Under the pieces are notes generated by a model, which searched no databases, was not told where the DNA came from, and was given only the letters and a program-made list of their open reading frames with translations. The position numbers and the translations under genes were made by a program. 64,000 nt of DNA from Streptomyces spiroverticillatus (GTDB lineage: Bacteria > Actinomycetota > Actinomycetes > Streptomycetales > Streptomycetaceae). Numbering within the stretch: the stretch's first letter is position 1; each line of letters opens with the position of its first letter. The stretch spans positions 1-64,000 of the forward strand of contig BMUX01000003.1 in assembly GCA_014650415.1 (NCBI GenBank). Reading direction: 5' to 3'. Shown here piece by piece: positions 25,461 through 33,308 of this stretch.

Positions 25461-26795
25461 TCAGGGCAGGGGGTGGGGGGCGACGTCGCGTGGGTCGTCC
25501 ACGCGGGCCTGGCAGCCGGTGCGTTCGACGGCCGACGCCAGACGGGGCCGGTGCCAGCTCCAGTCCTGGGTCTCGTCCATCCGGAGGTTCTGGTATCCGG
25601 GGGCCAGCACCTTCACCACGTGCCACCCCATCGCGGCGACGGCCGGGGAGAGGCGGTGGGTGAGGCCGACGGCGAGGGGGGCGGCCCCGTCGGCGGTCAG
25701 GGCCCGGGTGATCTCGGCAACCGGCAGGCGAGCGGCGGGAGTCGACGGAAGCGGCTCCGGCGCCTGGAAGCCGTCCACCCAGTCGCGTACGGACTCGTAC
25801 GCGGGCCGGGTCAGCATGTACGCGAGCCGGTCGTGCTCCGTCACCACCGAGGCGACGGGACCGGGGTCGCCCTCCTGCCGGTGCAGTGCCCGCAGCGCGG
25901 TGCGTACCTGCCACGCCTCCTGAAAGGCCTTCACCGCGGCCTCGGCCGGGTCGGTCGAGGCCTTCATGCCCACGGAGGCGAGGGCCCCCGGGGCTTCGGG
26001 GTCGATCAAGCAGGCGGTCATGCACCAGAGTTCGGGCACTGCGGTGGGGATGCGGGCCAGGAAGGGCACGGTCCCCTCCGCCCCGGCCCGCTGCCAGACC
26101 GCTTCGAGTGCGGTGTCGGCGGGCGACGGCACGTACGTCGGAAGACGCAGTTGGCGGCCCCAGGCGACGGTGAAGGCGTCGCGCTCGATGACCTCGACCA
26201 TCGCCGCGCCGAGCGCGGACTCGTAGCTGCGGCCGGCCGCCGCCCCGGACGGGCTCGGGTCGAAGAGCGCCGCCGAGGTGGAGCGGGCGGGCCAGTCGAC
26301 GCAGTCGGCGGGCACCAGGACCGGTGCCCCGGTGGCCACGTCCTCGGCCTCGTACCAGGGCATGGCGGCCGTGGCGGCGTCCGGGTGGGCCAGGGCGTGG
26401 TCCGGGTGGAACGCGTACAGGGTTCGCAGGGTTACGGAGTCCAGTTCCGCGGCGGCGGCGAAGCGGGCCCGGTGGGCGGCCGAGGGGTGCAGGGCGCGGC
26501 GCTCAACGGCCTCGCCCGTGCCCCTCAGCAGGGCGTCGTTGCGGGTGGAGCCGCTGGCTCCGGCGAAGCGGGCGGAGGGCGGGAGGTCCGCGCCGGTGCC
26601 GATCCCGCGGCCCGAGCCGTCCTCGTACCCCGAGCCGTCCTCGTACGACTGAAAGCCTTCGAGGCCCTTCAGGCTGCCGACGGGCTGGAGTTCGACCGCG
26701 CTGCTCCACAGCGGTTCGTCCGCGCGGGGCGGGCTCACCGAGTGGCGCAGGGCGACCCCGGCGGCGGGGGCGAGGGTGGCCGGGATGTCGATCAC
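25461..26795 (-). CDS. YcaO-family enzyme of the RiPP cluster
   Basis: This 444-residue ATP-dependent YcaO protein shows the three conserved acidic/ATP patches: RGTGEAVERRAL, MVEVIERDAFTVAWG and KAFQEAWQVRTAL. It ends in PHPLP, which fits the Pro-rich PxPxP C terminus found in azoline-forming YcaO enzymes. It is a stand-alone YcaO with no fused E1-like partner and no SagB-type dehydrogenase nearby. The GTG start overlaps the LanKC stop (GTGA). Expected chemistry is cyclodehydration of Ser/Thr side chains or backbone thio/amidine formation; the cores contain no Cys, so thiazolines are excluded. The substrate is inferred from context. Confidence 0.85.
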   Translation of the reverse strand: MIDIPATLAPAAGVALRHSVSPPRADEPLWSSAVELQPVGSLKGLEGFQSYEDGSGYEDGSGRGIGTGADLPPSARFAGASGSTRNDALLRGTGEAVERRALHPSAAHRARFAAAAELDSVTLRTLYAFHPDHALAHPDAATAAMPWYEAEDVATGAPVLVPADCVDWPARSTSAALFDPSPSGAAAGRSYESALGAAMVEVIERDAFTVAWGRQLRLPTYVPSPADTALEAVWQRAGAEGTVPFLARIPTAVPELWCMTACLIDPEAPGALASVGMKASTDPAEAAVKAFQEAWQVRTALRALHRQEGDPGPVASVVTEHDRLAYMLTRPAYESVRDWVDGFQAPEPLPSTPAARLPVAEITRALTADGAAPLAVGLTHRLSPAVAAMGWHVVKVLAPGYQNLRMDETQDWSWHRPRLASAVERTGCQARVDDPRDVAPHPLP

Positions 26796-29383
26796 GACGC
26801 CACCTCGGCGGGCACGGGGGCCTCCTCGGCGGGCACGGACGCCGCCTCGGCGGCCGTCACGGCCTCCGCACCAGCACGGGGCGCCTCCGGTGCCAGGAAC
26901 GGCAGCGCCGGAGCCCCGTCGCGCAGGGACGCCAGCGTCACCAGGACGCCCGCCGAGCCGGTGCCGAGGTCGGTGGAGAGCCGGTAGCCGTGGTTGCCGA
27001 GGAAGTCGACGCGGCCCGGTTCGGCGGCGAGCGCCTCCCAGCCGAGTGCGTCGAGGTGGGCGCGCAGGACCCGGCGCTGGGCCTCGTCCTGTGCGTCGGC
27101 CGCGTCCGCGAGGACCAGGATCTCGCCCGCCCGGCCGTAGAGGAGGCCGCAGGAGAGGGCGAAGCCGCCGTGCGGCAGCGCGGTCAGGCGCTCCATCGCG
27201 GCGTGCAGCCGGGTGTCGTCGGGGGTGTGCGGGAGCAGGGCGCGCAGGGTGAGCACGATGCCCGCCGAGCCTTCGAGGCCGGGGGTGAGGAAGCGGTCCT
27301 CGAAGGTGGGGCCCTCGATGATGTCGAGGTCGGCGTGGAGTTCGGCCACGGCCTGGTCCAACAGCGCGCCGTCACCGGTGTGTTCGAAGAGGCGGAGCAG
27401 GAAGAGGGCCCGGCCGCAGCGGCCGTGCAGCAGTCCGAAGCGCTGCGGCACCGAGGTGTCGGGCAGCCGTGCGGCGAGCTCCAGGGCCTGGGCGAGGCGG
27501 CGGTCGTCGCCGCGTGCCGTGGCGAAGTGCAGTGCGGTGAGGCCGAGCCCGGAGATGCCGGTGGCCAGGGTGGAGCCGACGTTGGGGTCGCAGGCGGCGA
27601 AGGCCCGGTCCAGGACCTCGTCGGCGGCCGCGTGGTGGCCCAACTCCTGGAGGGTGTAGGCGATTCCGGCGAGCCCGGTGAAGAAGCCGGGCCCCTCGCC
27701 GGAGACCTGGGCCGCCTGGTCGAGCAGCCACTGGACGTGCTCGGCGGGGGCGTCGTGCCCGGCCCGGTGCAGGGCCCACAGGACTCCCGCCGCGCCGTGG
27801 GCGAAGGTGACGCCTCCGTCGGCGGCGATGAACTGCATGACGTCGCCGGGGTAGAGGCGGTCGGAGCGCTCCGGGGTGGCGGCCTCGACGATGGACGCGG
27901 CGAGTGAGGCGGCCAGGGTGTCGCCCTGTTCGCCGCCGACCGGCCAGCGGACCTCGTAGTCGGTGTGGGCGCCGAGGACGTCGGGGCCGAGCCCGCGCTC
28001 CACCTGGTCGACGAACTCCTGCGGCAGCGGGAAGTCCCGTACCGCCGCGTCCAGCAGGGTGCGGATCTTGGCCGTGCCCCATGGCACCACGTGCGGCATC
28101 GGCACGAACAGCGTCAGGCGCAGCACGTCGAGGGCGAAGAGGTCGACGTCCGGGCCTCTGAGGTGGCCCGGGGCGCGGAAGCCCAGCGAGCCCATGGCCT
28201 GCGGGCGCATTTCATCAACCGGGCTGGCGGTCTCCAGGTCGATGAAGGCGACCTTGTCGTCGGCGCCGACCAGGATGTTGCCCGGGTGCAGGTCGCCGAA
28301 GACGACTCCCCGCTCGTGCATGGCGGCGATGCCCTCGGCGACCTGGTCGAGGATGTGCAGCGCCCACTGGGTGTACTCGACGCGGGTGCGGGCGGTGTTC
28401 TCGGCGGAGCCGTGCGGGTGGCGCTGGTGGACCAGTTCGGTGAGCGGGGTGCCGTCGACGTACTCGCGGGCCAGGAAGTAGTGCTCGTGCCCCTTGCGCT
28501 CGTCCACCAGAGTGGGGACGGAGGGCAGTCCGGCGAGCAGGGACAGCGCCCAGTGCTCGCGCTCCAGGCGGGTGACCGCGTCGTCGCCCGCGGCGTCGAG
28601 GCCGGCGAGCGGGCGGGCCTCCTTGAGGAGGACCTCGTTGCCGTCGCGCTTGTCGACGGCGCGGTAGACGCCGCCGCCGTTGGAGAAGTGCAGGGCCTTG
28701 TAGACGCGGAAGGGGAAGTCTTCGAGGGTGCGGCCGCGGCGTTCGGCGAGGGCCTCGGCCAGGAACGGCGGCAGCGTGACCCAGTCGGGGGTGTGGAAGC
28801 CGGGCCGCCGCTGGTCGGGGACGAGTTCGCCGTCCGGGGTGGTGATCGCGGGGGTCAGCGTGCCGTCCTTGAGACGGGTCGTCTTCAGTACGAAGCCGCC
28901 GTAGCGGACGTACAGCGGACCCTCCTTCCAGCGCAGGTCGCTGAGGATGGACGGGGCGGGGGCGCCGCCGACCAGCTCCTCCAGGTCGTCGAGGGTCTGC
29001 TTCAGCTCGGCCTCGTCGACCGGGTAGATGGTGATGAACTTCCCGCTGGCGCTGCGGTCGCCGTACTTGCTGCCCCGGCGGCCGAGGGTCTCCAGGTCGG
29101 AGATGTACTTGTACATGAGCCCGTGCTCGACGCAGTACGGGGCGACCGCGTCCAGGAGTTCCGCGGCGTTGCCGGGCGAAGCGGCGACGTGGATCTTCCA
29201 GCCCTGGTCCGGGATGCGGTTCTCCGGCGGGGTGCAGACGGTCCACTCGCGGCCCCGGACGGTGGTCCAGCCCTCGGGGAGGGTGCGTCCCTCGTGGAAG
29301 TCCTCCCCGACGGATTCGGTGGCCGGGGCGTCGTAGAACAGTGAATCCGCTCGGATGAAGTCGATGAACCGGGTGTCGAGCAC
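26792..29383 (-). CDS. Class III lanthipeptide synthetase (LanKC)
   Basis: The 863-residue protein has the lyase-kinase-cyclase order of LanKC. The N-terminal part (1 to about 215) resembles the phosphothreonine lyase region. The Ser/Thr kinase domain (about 225-485) has a Gly-rich GGGVYRAV, the lysine in EVLLKEARPL, the catalytic GVVFGDLHPGNILV and the metal site FIDLETA. The LanC-like region (about 520-840) has HGAAGVLWALHRAG, HGRCGRALFLLRLF and CGLLYGRAGE. The usual three LanC zinc ligands are not clearly present, as in other class III enzymes. It should phosphorylate and dehydrate Ser/Thr. A GTG start is supported by TGGAGAA. It is coupled to the YcaO gene. Confidence 0.9.
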   Translation of the reverse strand: MLDTRFIDFIRADSLFYDAPATESVGEDFHEGRTLPEGWTTVRGREWTVCTPPENRIPDQGWKIHVAASPGNAAELLDAVAPYCVEHGLMYKYISDLETLGRRGSKYGDRSASGKFITIYPVDEAELKQTLDDLEELVGGAPAPSILSDLRWKEGPLYVRYGGFVLKTTRLKDGTLTPAITTPDGELVPDQRRPGFHTPDWVTLPPFLAEALAERRGRTLEDFPFRVYKALHFSNGGGVYRAVDKRDGNEVLLKEARPLAGLDAAGDDAVTRLEREHWALSLLAGLPSVPTLVDERKGHEHYFLAREYVDGTPLTELVHQRHPHGSAENTARTRVEYTQWALHILDQVAEGIAAMHERGVVFGDLHPGNILVGADDKVAFIDLETASPVDEMRPQAMGSLGFRAPGHLRGPDVDLFALDVLRLTLFVPMPHVVPWGTAKIRTLLDAAVRDFPLPQEFVDQVERGLGPDVLGAHTDYEVRWPVGGEQGDTLAASLAASIVEAATPERSDRLYPGDVMQFIAADGGVTFAHGAAGVLWALHRAGHDAPAEHVQWLLDQAAQVSGEGPGFFTGLAGIAYTLQELGHHAAADEVLDRAFAACDPNVGSTLATGISGLGLTALHFATARGDDRRLAQALELAARLPDTSVPQRFGLLHGRCGRALFLLRLFEHTGDGALLDQAVAELHADLDIIEGPTFEDRFLTPGLEGSAGIVLTLRALLPHTPDDTRLHAAMERLTALPHGGFALSCGLLYGRAGEILVLADAADAQDEAQRRVLRAHLDALGWEALAAEPGRVDFLGNHGYRLSTDLGTGSAGVLVTLASLRDGAPALPFLAPEAPRAGAEAVTAAEAASVPAEEAPVPAEVAS

Positions 29384-29464
29384 GGTGTTCTCCAGTGGTC
29401 GAAGGGCAGGCCAGTCGTCGTGAGGGCGGGCCGGGGAAGTCGGGTAAGTGGCGATGCTTGCGGG

Positions 29465-31126
29465 CTAGTTGGGCAGGAAGGGCAGTACGTACGTCCGGTA
29501 CAGCGACTTCCACAGCGGGACCTCGCCCACCGAGACCTCGGCGGTGCCGTCGGCCGGCGAAGGAGTCCGGTCCAGGTCGATGGCGAAGGCGGTGGCGGGC
29601 ATGCCCACCGCGTCGCCCATGTCGATGGGGAAGAAGGCGGAGACCGAGACGTCGGCCGGCTGCGCGGGGGCCGCGCCGATCCGGGTGGTGGCGACGTCGT
29701 CGTTCATGATCAGACCGTTGGTGCGCAGGCTCACCTGCTGTCCCTCGTGCACCAGCTGGCCGGCGCTGCCCTGCGGCAGCACCACCCGAGTGCCGGAGGC
29801 GTCGGTGACGTAGGCGGCGGCCAGGGTCTGCTGGACCGGCAGGAACAGTGCGCCGATCCCGGCGGCGACGAGCGCGGCACTGACCGTCCACGCCCGCACC
29901 CTGCTGACGCCCGCCGCCTTGACCTCGGCGGCCAGCCTGACCCCGCCCCGGCCCAGCAGGTACAGGGCGTAGGAGATGACCGAGGAGGCCAGCAGCAGTC
30001 CGAGCCAGCCGACCCGCTGCATGGTGTCGATCCAGGTGCCGAGCGCCGTGGTGATGAAGTACAGGGGGAAGGCGAGGCAGCCGAGGCCGTACAGGATCGT
30101 CCACCGGGTGGGCAGTTCACGCTTGTACGTGCCGCCGAACAGGAGCCGGGCCAGGGTGCGCCGGGCGTCGGCCATCGACTTGTCCCGCAGGTACGGGGTG
30201 TCGACGTGGCTCATCAGGGCGATGTAGCCGTCGAGCTTGATGAACGGGGTGAGGTTGAGCAGGCCCGTCGCGTAGCTGCTGATCGCGAAGAAGAGCAGGC
30301 AGGTCTTGGCGACTGAGTCGTCCATCGGCCAGGCCGCCAGGGCCGAGAGCGCGGCGAGCGAGGTCTGTACGGCGGGCCCGGCGAGGGCGGTGTGGACCCG
30401 CTGCTTGCGGTCCGGCAGGCGCCAGGCGTCCGACACGTCGCAGAAGAACGCGGGCATCAGGTAGAAGAGCATCACGCCGATGCGGGACGGCTTGCCCCCG
30501 TACCGGATGAGGACGGCGGCGTGGCCCAGCTCGTGGATCGACACACCGAACAGCAGGGCCAGCAGTACGCCGACGAAGGTGACGGCGGACATCGGGCTGT
30601 TCAGGGTGGTGGCCACCGCCTGGTGCTGGGCGACGAGGGCGACCACGCCGGCCAGTACGCAGAGAATCCCGGCCGCCACGGCGCCCTTGGAGAACAGGCG
30701 GGCGAACACGGGACGCAGGGCCTGCATGGCTCGTCCCGGCCGCAGCACGGTGAGCTGGAACGTCATCGGGGGGACGATCAGGAACCGCGGGGCGATCTTG
30801 GGCGGTGCGGTCTTGCCGTCGTCCAGGAGCTTGAGGGAGTCCAGTTGCGAGATGGCACTGCCGACCCGCTCGGTGTTCCAGCCGGGGCCCAGCCGGTCGG
30901 CCAGGGCCTCGTGGTCGCGCTCGCCGTCGAGCGCCTCGACGAGTTCGGCGACGCGCTCGTTGATCCGCACGTAGCGGGAGCCGTGCTGGAGGACCCAGTT
31001 GCCCTGCCCGTCGATCGGCGCGTGGACCTCGGCGCTGGGCGCGAGGCGGGGCTGCCGGGTGTGGTCTTCGGGGAGGGACTCGGTCGAGGTCTCTGTCGGG
31101 GGCGGTGGAATCAGGACTGCACTCAC
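29465..31126 (-). CDS. Daptide M50-type membrane protease with N-terminal recognition domain (MpaP-like)
   Basis: The 553-residue protein begins with a PqqD-like winged-helix segment (about 40-110, GSRYVRINERVAELVEALDG ... ISQLDSLKLL), the fold used to grip RiPP leaders. A multi-pass membrane region follows with the M50 zinc motif HELGHA and the distal NLTPFIKLDGY. A C-terminal periplasmic-type domain follows. It resembles the intramembrane metalloprotease of daptide clusters, which is thought to remove the leader. The GTG at 31126 is chosen because AAGGA lies seven bases before it; the longer open frame covers the hairpin upstream. Confidence 0.87.
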   Translation of the reverse strand: MSAVLIPPPPTETSTESLPEDHTRQPRLAPSAEVHAPIDGQGNWVLQHGSRYVRINERVAELVEALDGERDHEALADRLGPGWNTERVGSAISQLDSLKLLDDGKTAPPKIAPRFLIVPPMTFQLTVLRPGRAMQALRPVFARLFSKGAVAAGILCVLAGVVALVAQHQAVATTLNSPMSAVTFVGVLLALLFGVSIHELGHAAVLIRYGGKPSRIGVMLFYLMPAFFCDVSDAWRLPDRKQRVHTALAGPAVQTSLAALSALAAWPMDDSVAKTCLLFFAISSYATGLLNLTPFIKLDGYIALMSHVDTPYLRDKSMADARRTLARLLFGGTYKRELPTRWTILYGLGCLAFPLYFITTALGTWIDTMQRVGWLGLLLASSVISYALYLLGRGGVRLAAEVKAAGVSRVRAWTVSAALVAAGIGALFLPVQQTLAAAYVTDASGTRVVLPQGSAGQLVHEGQQVSLRTNGLIMNDDVATTRIGAAPAQPADVSVSAFFPIDMGDAVGMPATAFAIDLDRTPSPADGTAEVSVGEVPLWKSLYRTYVLPFLPN

Positions 31127-31192
31127 GGAGGTTTCCTTAACGGGAACGGAACAGCGGCAGGGAGTGGGGAATCGTGCGACACCCCTGCGGGG

Positions 31193-31214
31193 GGCCGGCC
31201 AACCGTGGCCGGCC
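31193..31214 (-). terminator. Attenuator-like hairpin between precursor 1 and the protease gene
   Basis: GGCCGGCCA pairs perfectly with TGGCCGGCC over a four-base loop, in the 202-base gap after the first precursor gene. Placed inside an operon, such a hairpin can stop part of the transcription or protect the 3' end of the precursor message, so that peptides are made in excess over the enzymes. Confidence 0.6.
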
Positions 31215-31328
31215 GGCCCACCGCAGATCCTCGGGGTCACCCGAGCGGGTAGCCGAGGTGAAGCTGGGAGTCGGGCAACTCCGGCTCCCGCAGCGTCAGT
31301 TCACTCGTCGACGCAAAGCCGGTTCGGC

Positions 31329-31490
31329 TCAGGTGAGGGTGATGGAGGTGGCGACCGAGGCGCTGATCGCGACGCCCGTGGAGACGCCCGTCCAGAAACC
31401 CGGGGCCTCCAGGGCCTCCAGCTCCTGCATCTCCAGCTCGACGAGCTCGTTGTTGGCGATGTTCTCGACGGTGCCCAGGTTCTCGCTCAT
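31329..31490 (-). CDS. Daptide-type precursor peptide 1
   Basis: The 53-residue peptide begins MSENLGTVENI and has an acidic leader with VELEMQELEALEAPG, followed by a core FWTGVSTGVAISASV...ITLT. The core contains no Cys or basic residue, is rich in Val, Ser, Thr and Gly, and ends in Leu-Thr. The conserved last Thr is the daptide substrate residue. The leader has LxMQ, similar to the LxLQ motif of class III lanthipeptide leaders. It was found by direct reading and is supported by its two paralogues just upstream. An ATG is preceded by GGGAATTCAC. Confidence 0.9.
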   Translation of the reverse strand: MSENLGTVENIANNELVELEMQELEALEAPGFWTGVSTGVAISASVATSITLT

Positions 31491-31587
31491 GTGAATTCCC
31501 TTTTCTGTGAGGTGTGTTGCGTGGTGGTGGTGCGATGAAGGGTGAAGCGGTCGGATACCGGCCCGGATCGGCCGTTACCGGTCCGGA

Positions 31588-31746
31588 TCAGGTCAGGGTG
31601 ACGGAGACGCCGACCGAGACACCGGTGGAGAAGGCGACGGAGAAGGTGCCCCAGCCCGGAGCCTCAAGGGCCTCCAGCTCCTGCATCTCCAGCTCGACGA
31701 GGTCGTTGGTCTCGATGTTCTCGACGGTGCCCAGCTTCTCGTTCAT
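31588..31746 (-). CDS. Daptide-type precursor peptide 2
   Basis: The 52-residue peptide starts MNEKLGTVENIE and shares the leader VELEMQELEALEAPG with precursor 1. The core, WGTFSVAFSTGVSVGVSVTL then T, again has no Cys and ends in Leu-Thr. Leaders of precursors 1 and 2 are nearly identical while the cores have diverged, the usual sign of a multi-product RiPP family. AAAGGAATT precedes the ATG. Confidence 0.9.
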   Translation of the reverse strand: MNEKLGTVENIETNDLVELEMQELEALEAPGWGTFSVAFSTGVSVGVSVTLT

Positions 31747-31807
31747 GTGAATTCCTTTGTGTGCGTGGTGTGTTGAGTGAGGTGTGGTGCGGTGTTGCTG
31801 ATCCGGC

Positions 31808-31829
31808 GGGCCCGCCGTCGGGCGGGCCC
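31808..31829 (-). terminator. Hairpin between precursor genes 3 and 2
   Basis: A 9-bp GC-only stem (GGGCCCGCC / GGCGGGCCC) with a four-base loop lies 12 bases after the stop of precursor 3. Like the one after precursor 1, it could act as a leaky terminator or an mRNA-stabilising end. Confidence 0.65.
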
Positions 31830-31841
31830 CGGCCGGTTCGA

Positions 31842-32000
31842 TCAGGTGAGGCTCGCGGCGACCGAGACGATCGAGATGCCGACGCTCACGCCGATGCTGG
31901 TGCTCCAGCCCGGGGCCTGGATGGGCTCCAGCTCCTGCATCTCCAGCTCGTTGGCGACGAGTTCCAGCTCCTGCTCGACGGCCTGGATGTTGTCGCTCAT
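31842..32000 (-). CDS. Daptide-type precursor peptide 3
   Basis: The 52-residue peptide starts MSDNIQAVEQELELV and keeps the block NELEMQELE, but then reads PIQAPGW where the others read ALEAPG. The core WSTSIGVSVGISIVSVAASL ends with T; again no Cys. It is the first precursor transcribed and the most divergent. A GGAGATC ribosome site precedes the ATG. It lies 63 bases after the MpaC-like gene. Confidence 0.88.
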   Translation of the reverse strand: MSDNIQAVEQELELVANELEMQELEPIQAPGWSTSIGVSVGISIVSVAASLT

Positions 32001-32063
32001 GGTGATCTCCTCTTGTTCTGTTTCTTCAGGGATGGGAAGGGTGGTGCGGTTTTCACCTCCCGG

Positions 32064-33290
32064 TCAGGCGCTCGGGCCCGCCGGAAGGAGTTCGTGGGAG
32101 TCGGCCGCGTGGGCGGCGGCCGACTCGGTGGCCTCGTCGAGGAGCGCGGCGATGTCATCGGCGCTCAACCCGGCGAGGGTGGGAAGTCCGGCACCCCAGG
32201 AGCGCACGCTGCGCAGGGCGACGGTGCGCAGCAGCTCCCTGGGGAGGCGCACGGTGTGCTCGATCTGCCAGCGCAGCATCAGCTGCTCCAGACCGTCGTA
32301 CGGGTCCGACGCCAACCACGTTGCGTGGAGACGGAGTTGCCCCCACAGCCGGTGGATACGGGCGGCGCTGCCGAAGCGGGTGTCCCCCGCCAGGGCCCTG
32401 CGCCACACGAGCGGCCAGATGGCTGCGACGGCTCGCATCTTGGCCAGGCCGAGCGTGGTGGAGACTTCGTTGGCGAGCGCCCAGCACTTCACCGCGTACG
32501 GGCTGCGCCCGACGTTGATGGCACCGAGCTGGCTCTCCGCGCTGAGCCCGGCGACGCGCAGCCGCTCGGCTGCGGGCGCCGGCTTCCCGGCGGCCAGGCT
32601 GCGGGCGATCTCGTCCCCGGCCAGCAGCAGGGCTCCGGCCAACTCCTCTACAGCGGCGTCCTGTTGGGGCAGGTCAACACTGTCACTGGTGTACGGGATG
32701 ACGGTCCGGAAGATCGCTTCCAGCACGCCGTCCAGCACGAGCGGCCCCGGCAGGGTTTCGGTCGCGTCGGCCACCCGGAGGGCGACGCGCGGTCGCAGGA
32801 CCTCGCCCATCGCGATGCGTTTGACGCTGTCGTACGAGGCGCTCTCGTACGGGAAGCAGGCGACGGGTCCCGCTTCGGTGCCGGTGCCCAGGGTGGTGGG
32901 CACCGCGAGGATGTTCGCGTACTCCCCCAGTGCCGCAGGGAGTACCACCAGCCCACTGCGCTGGCCCGCGGTGAGGTAGCGGACGGTTTCGGGGCTGCGG
33001 CTGATCGCGGTCGCCAGCTTGGCGAAGTCGAGGGTGCTGCCCCCGCCGATCCCGACGACCAGCTCGCCGTCTGCCAGCCCCGCTGCGAAGGCCTCGATGG
33101 CCGGCAGTGTGCCCACCGCCGGGGTCGACACCAGTTCCGGTGCGTACCCGGCTCCTGCGATACGGTCCCTGACCTGCTCGGTGACGGTGTGCTCCGCCAC
33201 GGCCGGGTCGGCCAGGACGGTCACACCGGTGGGGCGCAGATCCCGGAGCAGGCCAGGGATCTGGTCGTACGAATCGAGTGCGGCGGGCAT
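32064..33290 (-). CDS. Daptide oxidative decarboxylase (iron-alcohol-dehydrogenase-like, MpaC-like)
   Basis: The 408-residue protein belongs to the iron-containing alcohol dehydrogenase/dehydroquinate synthase superfamily. The nucleotide-binding GIGGGSTLDFAK and PTTLGTGTEAG are clear, and the helical C-terminal half follows. In daptide pathways such an enzyme oxidises the hydroxyl of the last Thr, and the resulting beta-keto acid loses CO2 to give an aminoacetone-type C terminus. It needs the MpaB-like partner to receive the peptide. AAGGAG precedes the ATG. It lies between the aminotransferase gene and the precursors. Confidence 0.87.
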   Translation of the reverse strand: MPAALDSYDQIPGLLRDLRPTGVTVLADPAVAEHTVTEQVRDRIAGAGYAPELVSTPAVGTLPAIEAFAAGLADGELVVGIGGGSTLDFAKLATAISRSPETVRYLTAGQRSGLVVLPAALGEYANILAVPTTLGTGTEAGPVACFPYESASYDSVKRIAMGEVLRPRVALRVADATETLPGPLVLDGVLEAIFRTVIPYTSDSVDLPQQDAAVEELAGALLLAGDEIARSLAAGKPAPAAERLRVAGLSAESQLGAINVGRSPYAVKCWALANEVSTTLGLAKMRAVAAIWPLVWRRALAGDTRFGSAARIHRLWGQLRLHATWLASDPYDGLEQLMLRWQIEHTVRLPRELLRTVALRSVRSWGAGLPTLAGLSADDIAALLDEATESAAAHAADSHELLPAGPSA

Positions 33291-33308
33291 CTGTCGGCTC
33301 CTTCCGGC

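Noticed and set aside
25461..29383. Classical class III lanthipeptide cluster making labionin or lanthionine
   Set aside because: All three precursor cores lack Cys, and the surrounding genes fit the daptide pathway better; the LanKC is kept as an extra tailoring enzyme.
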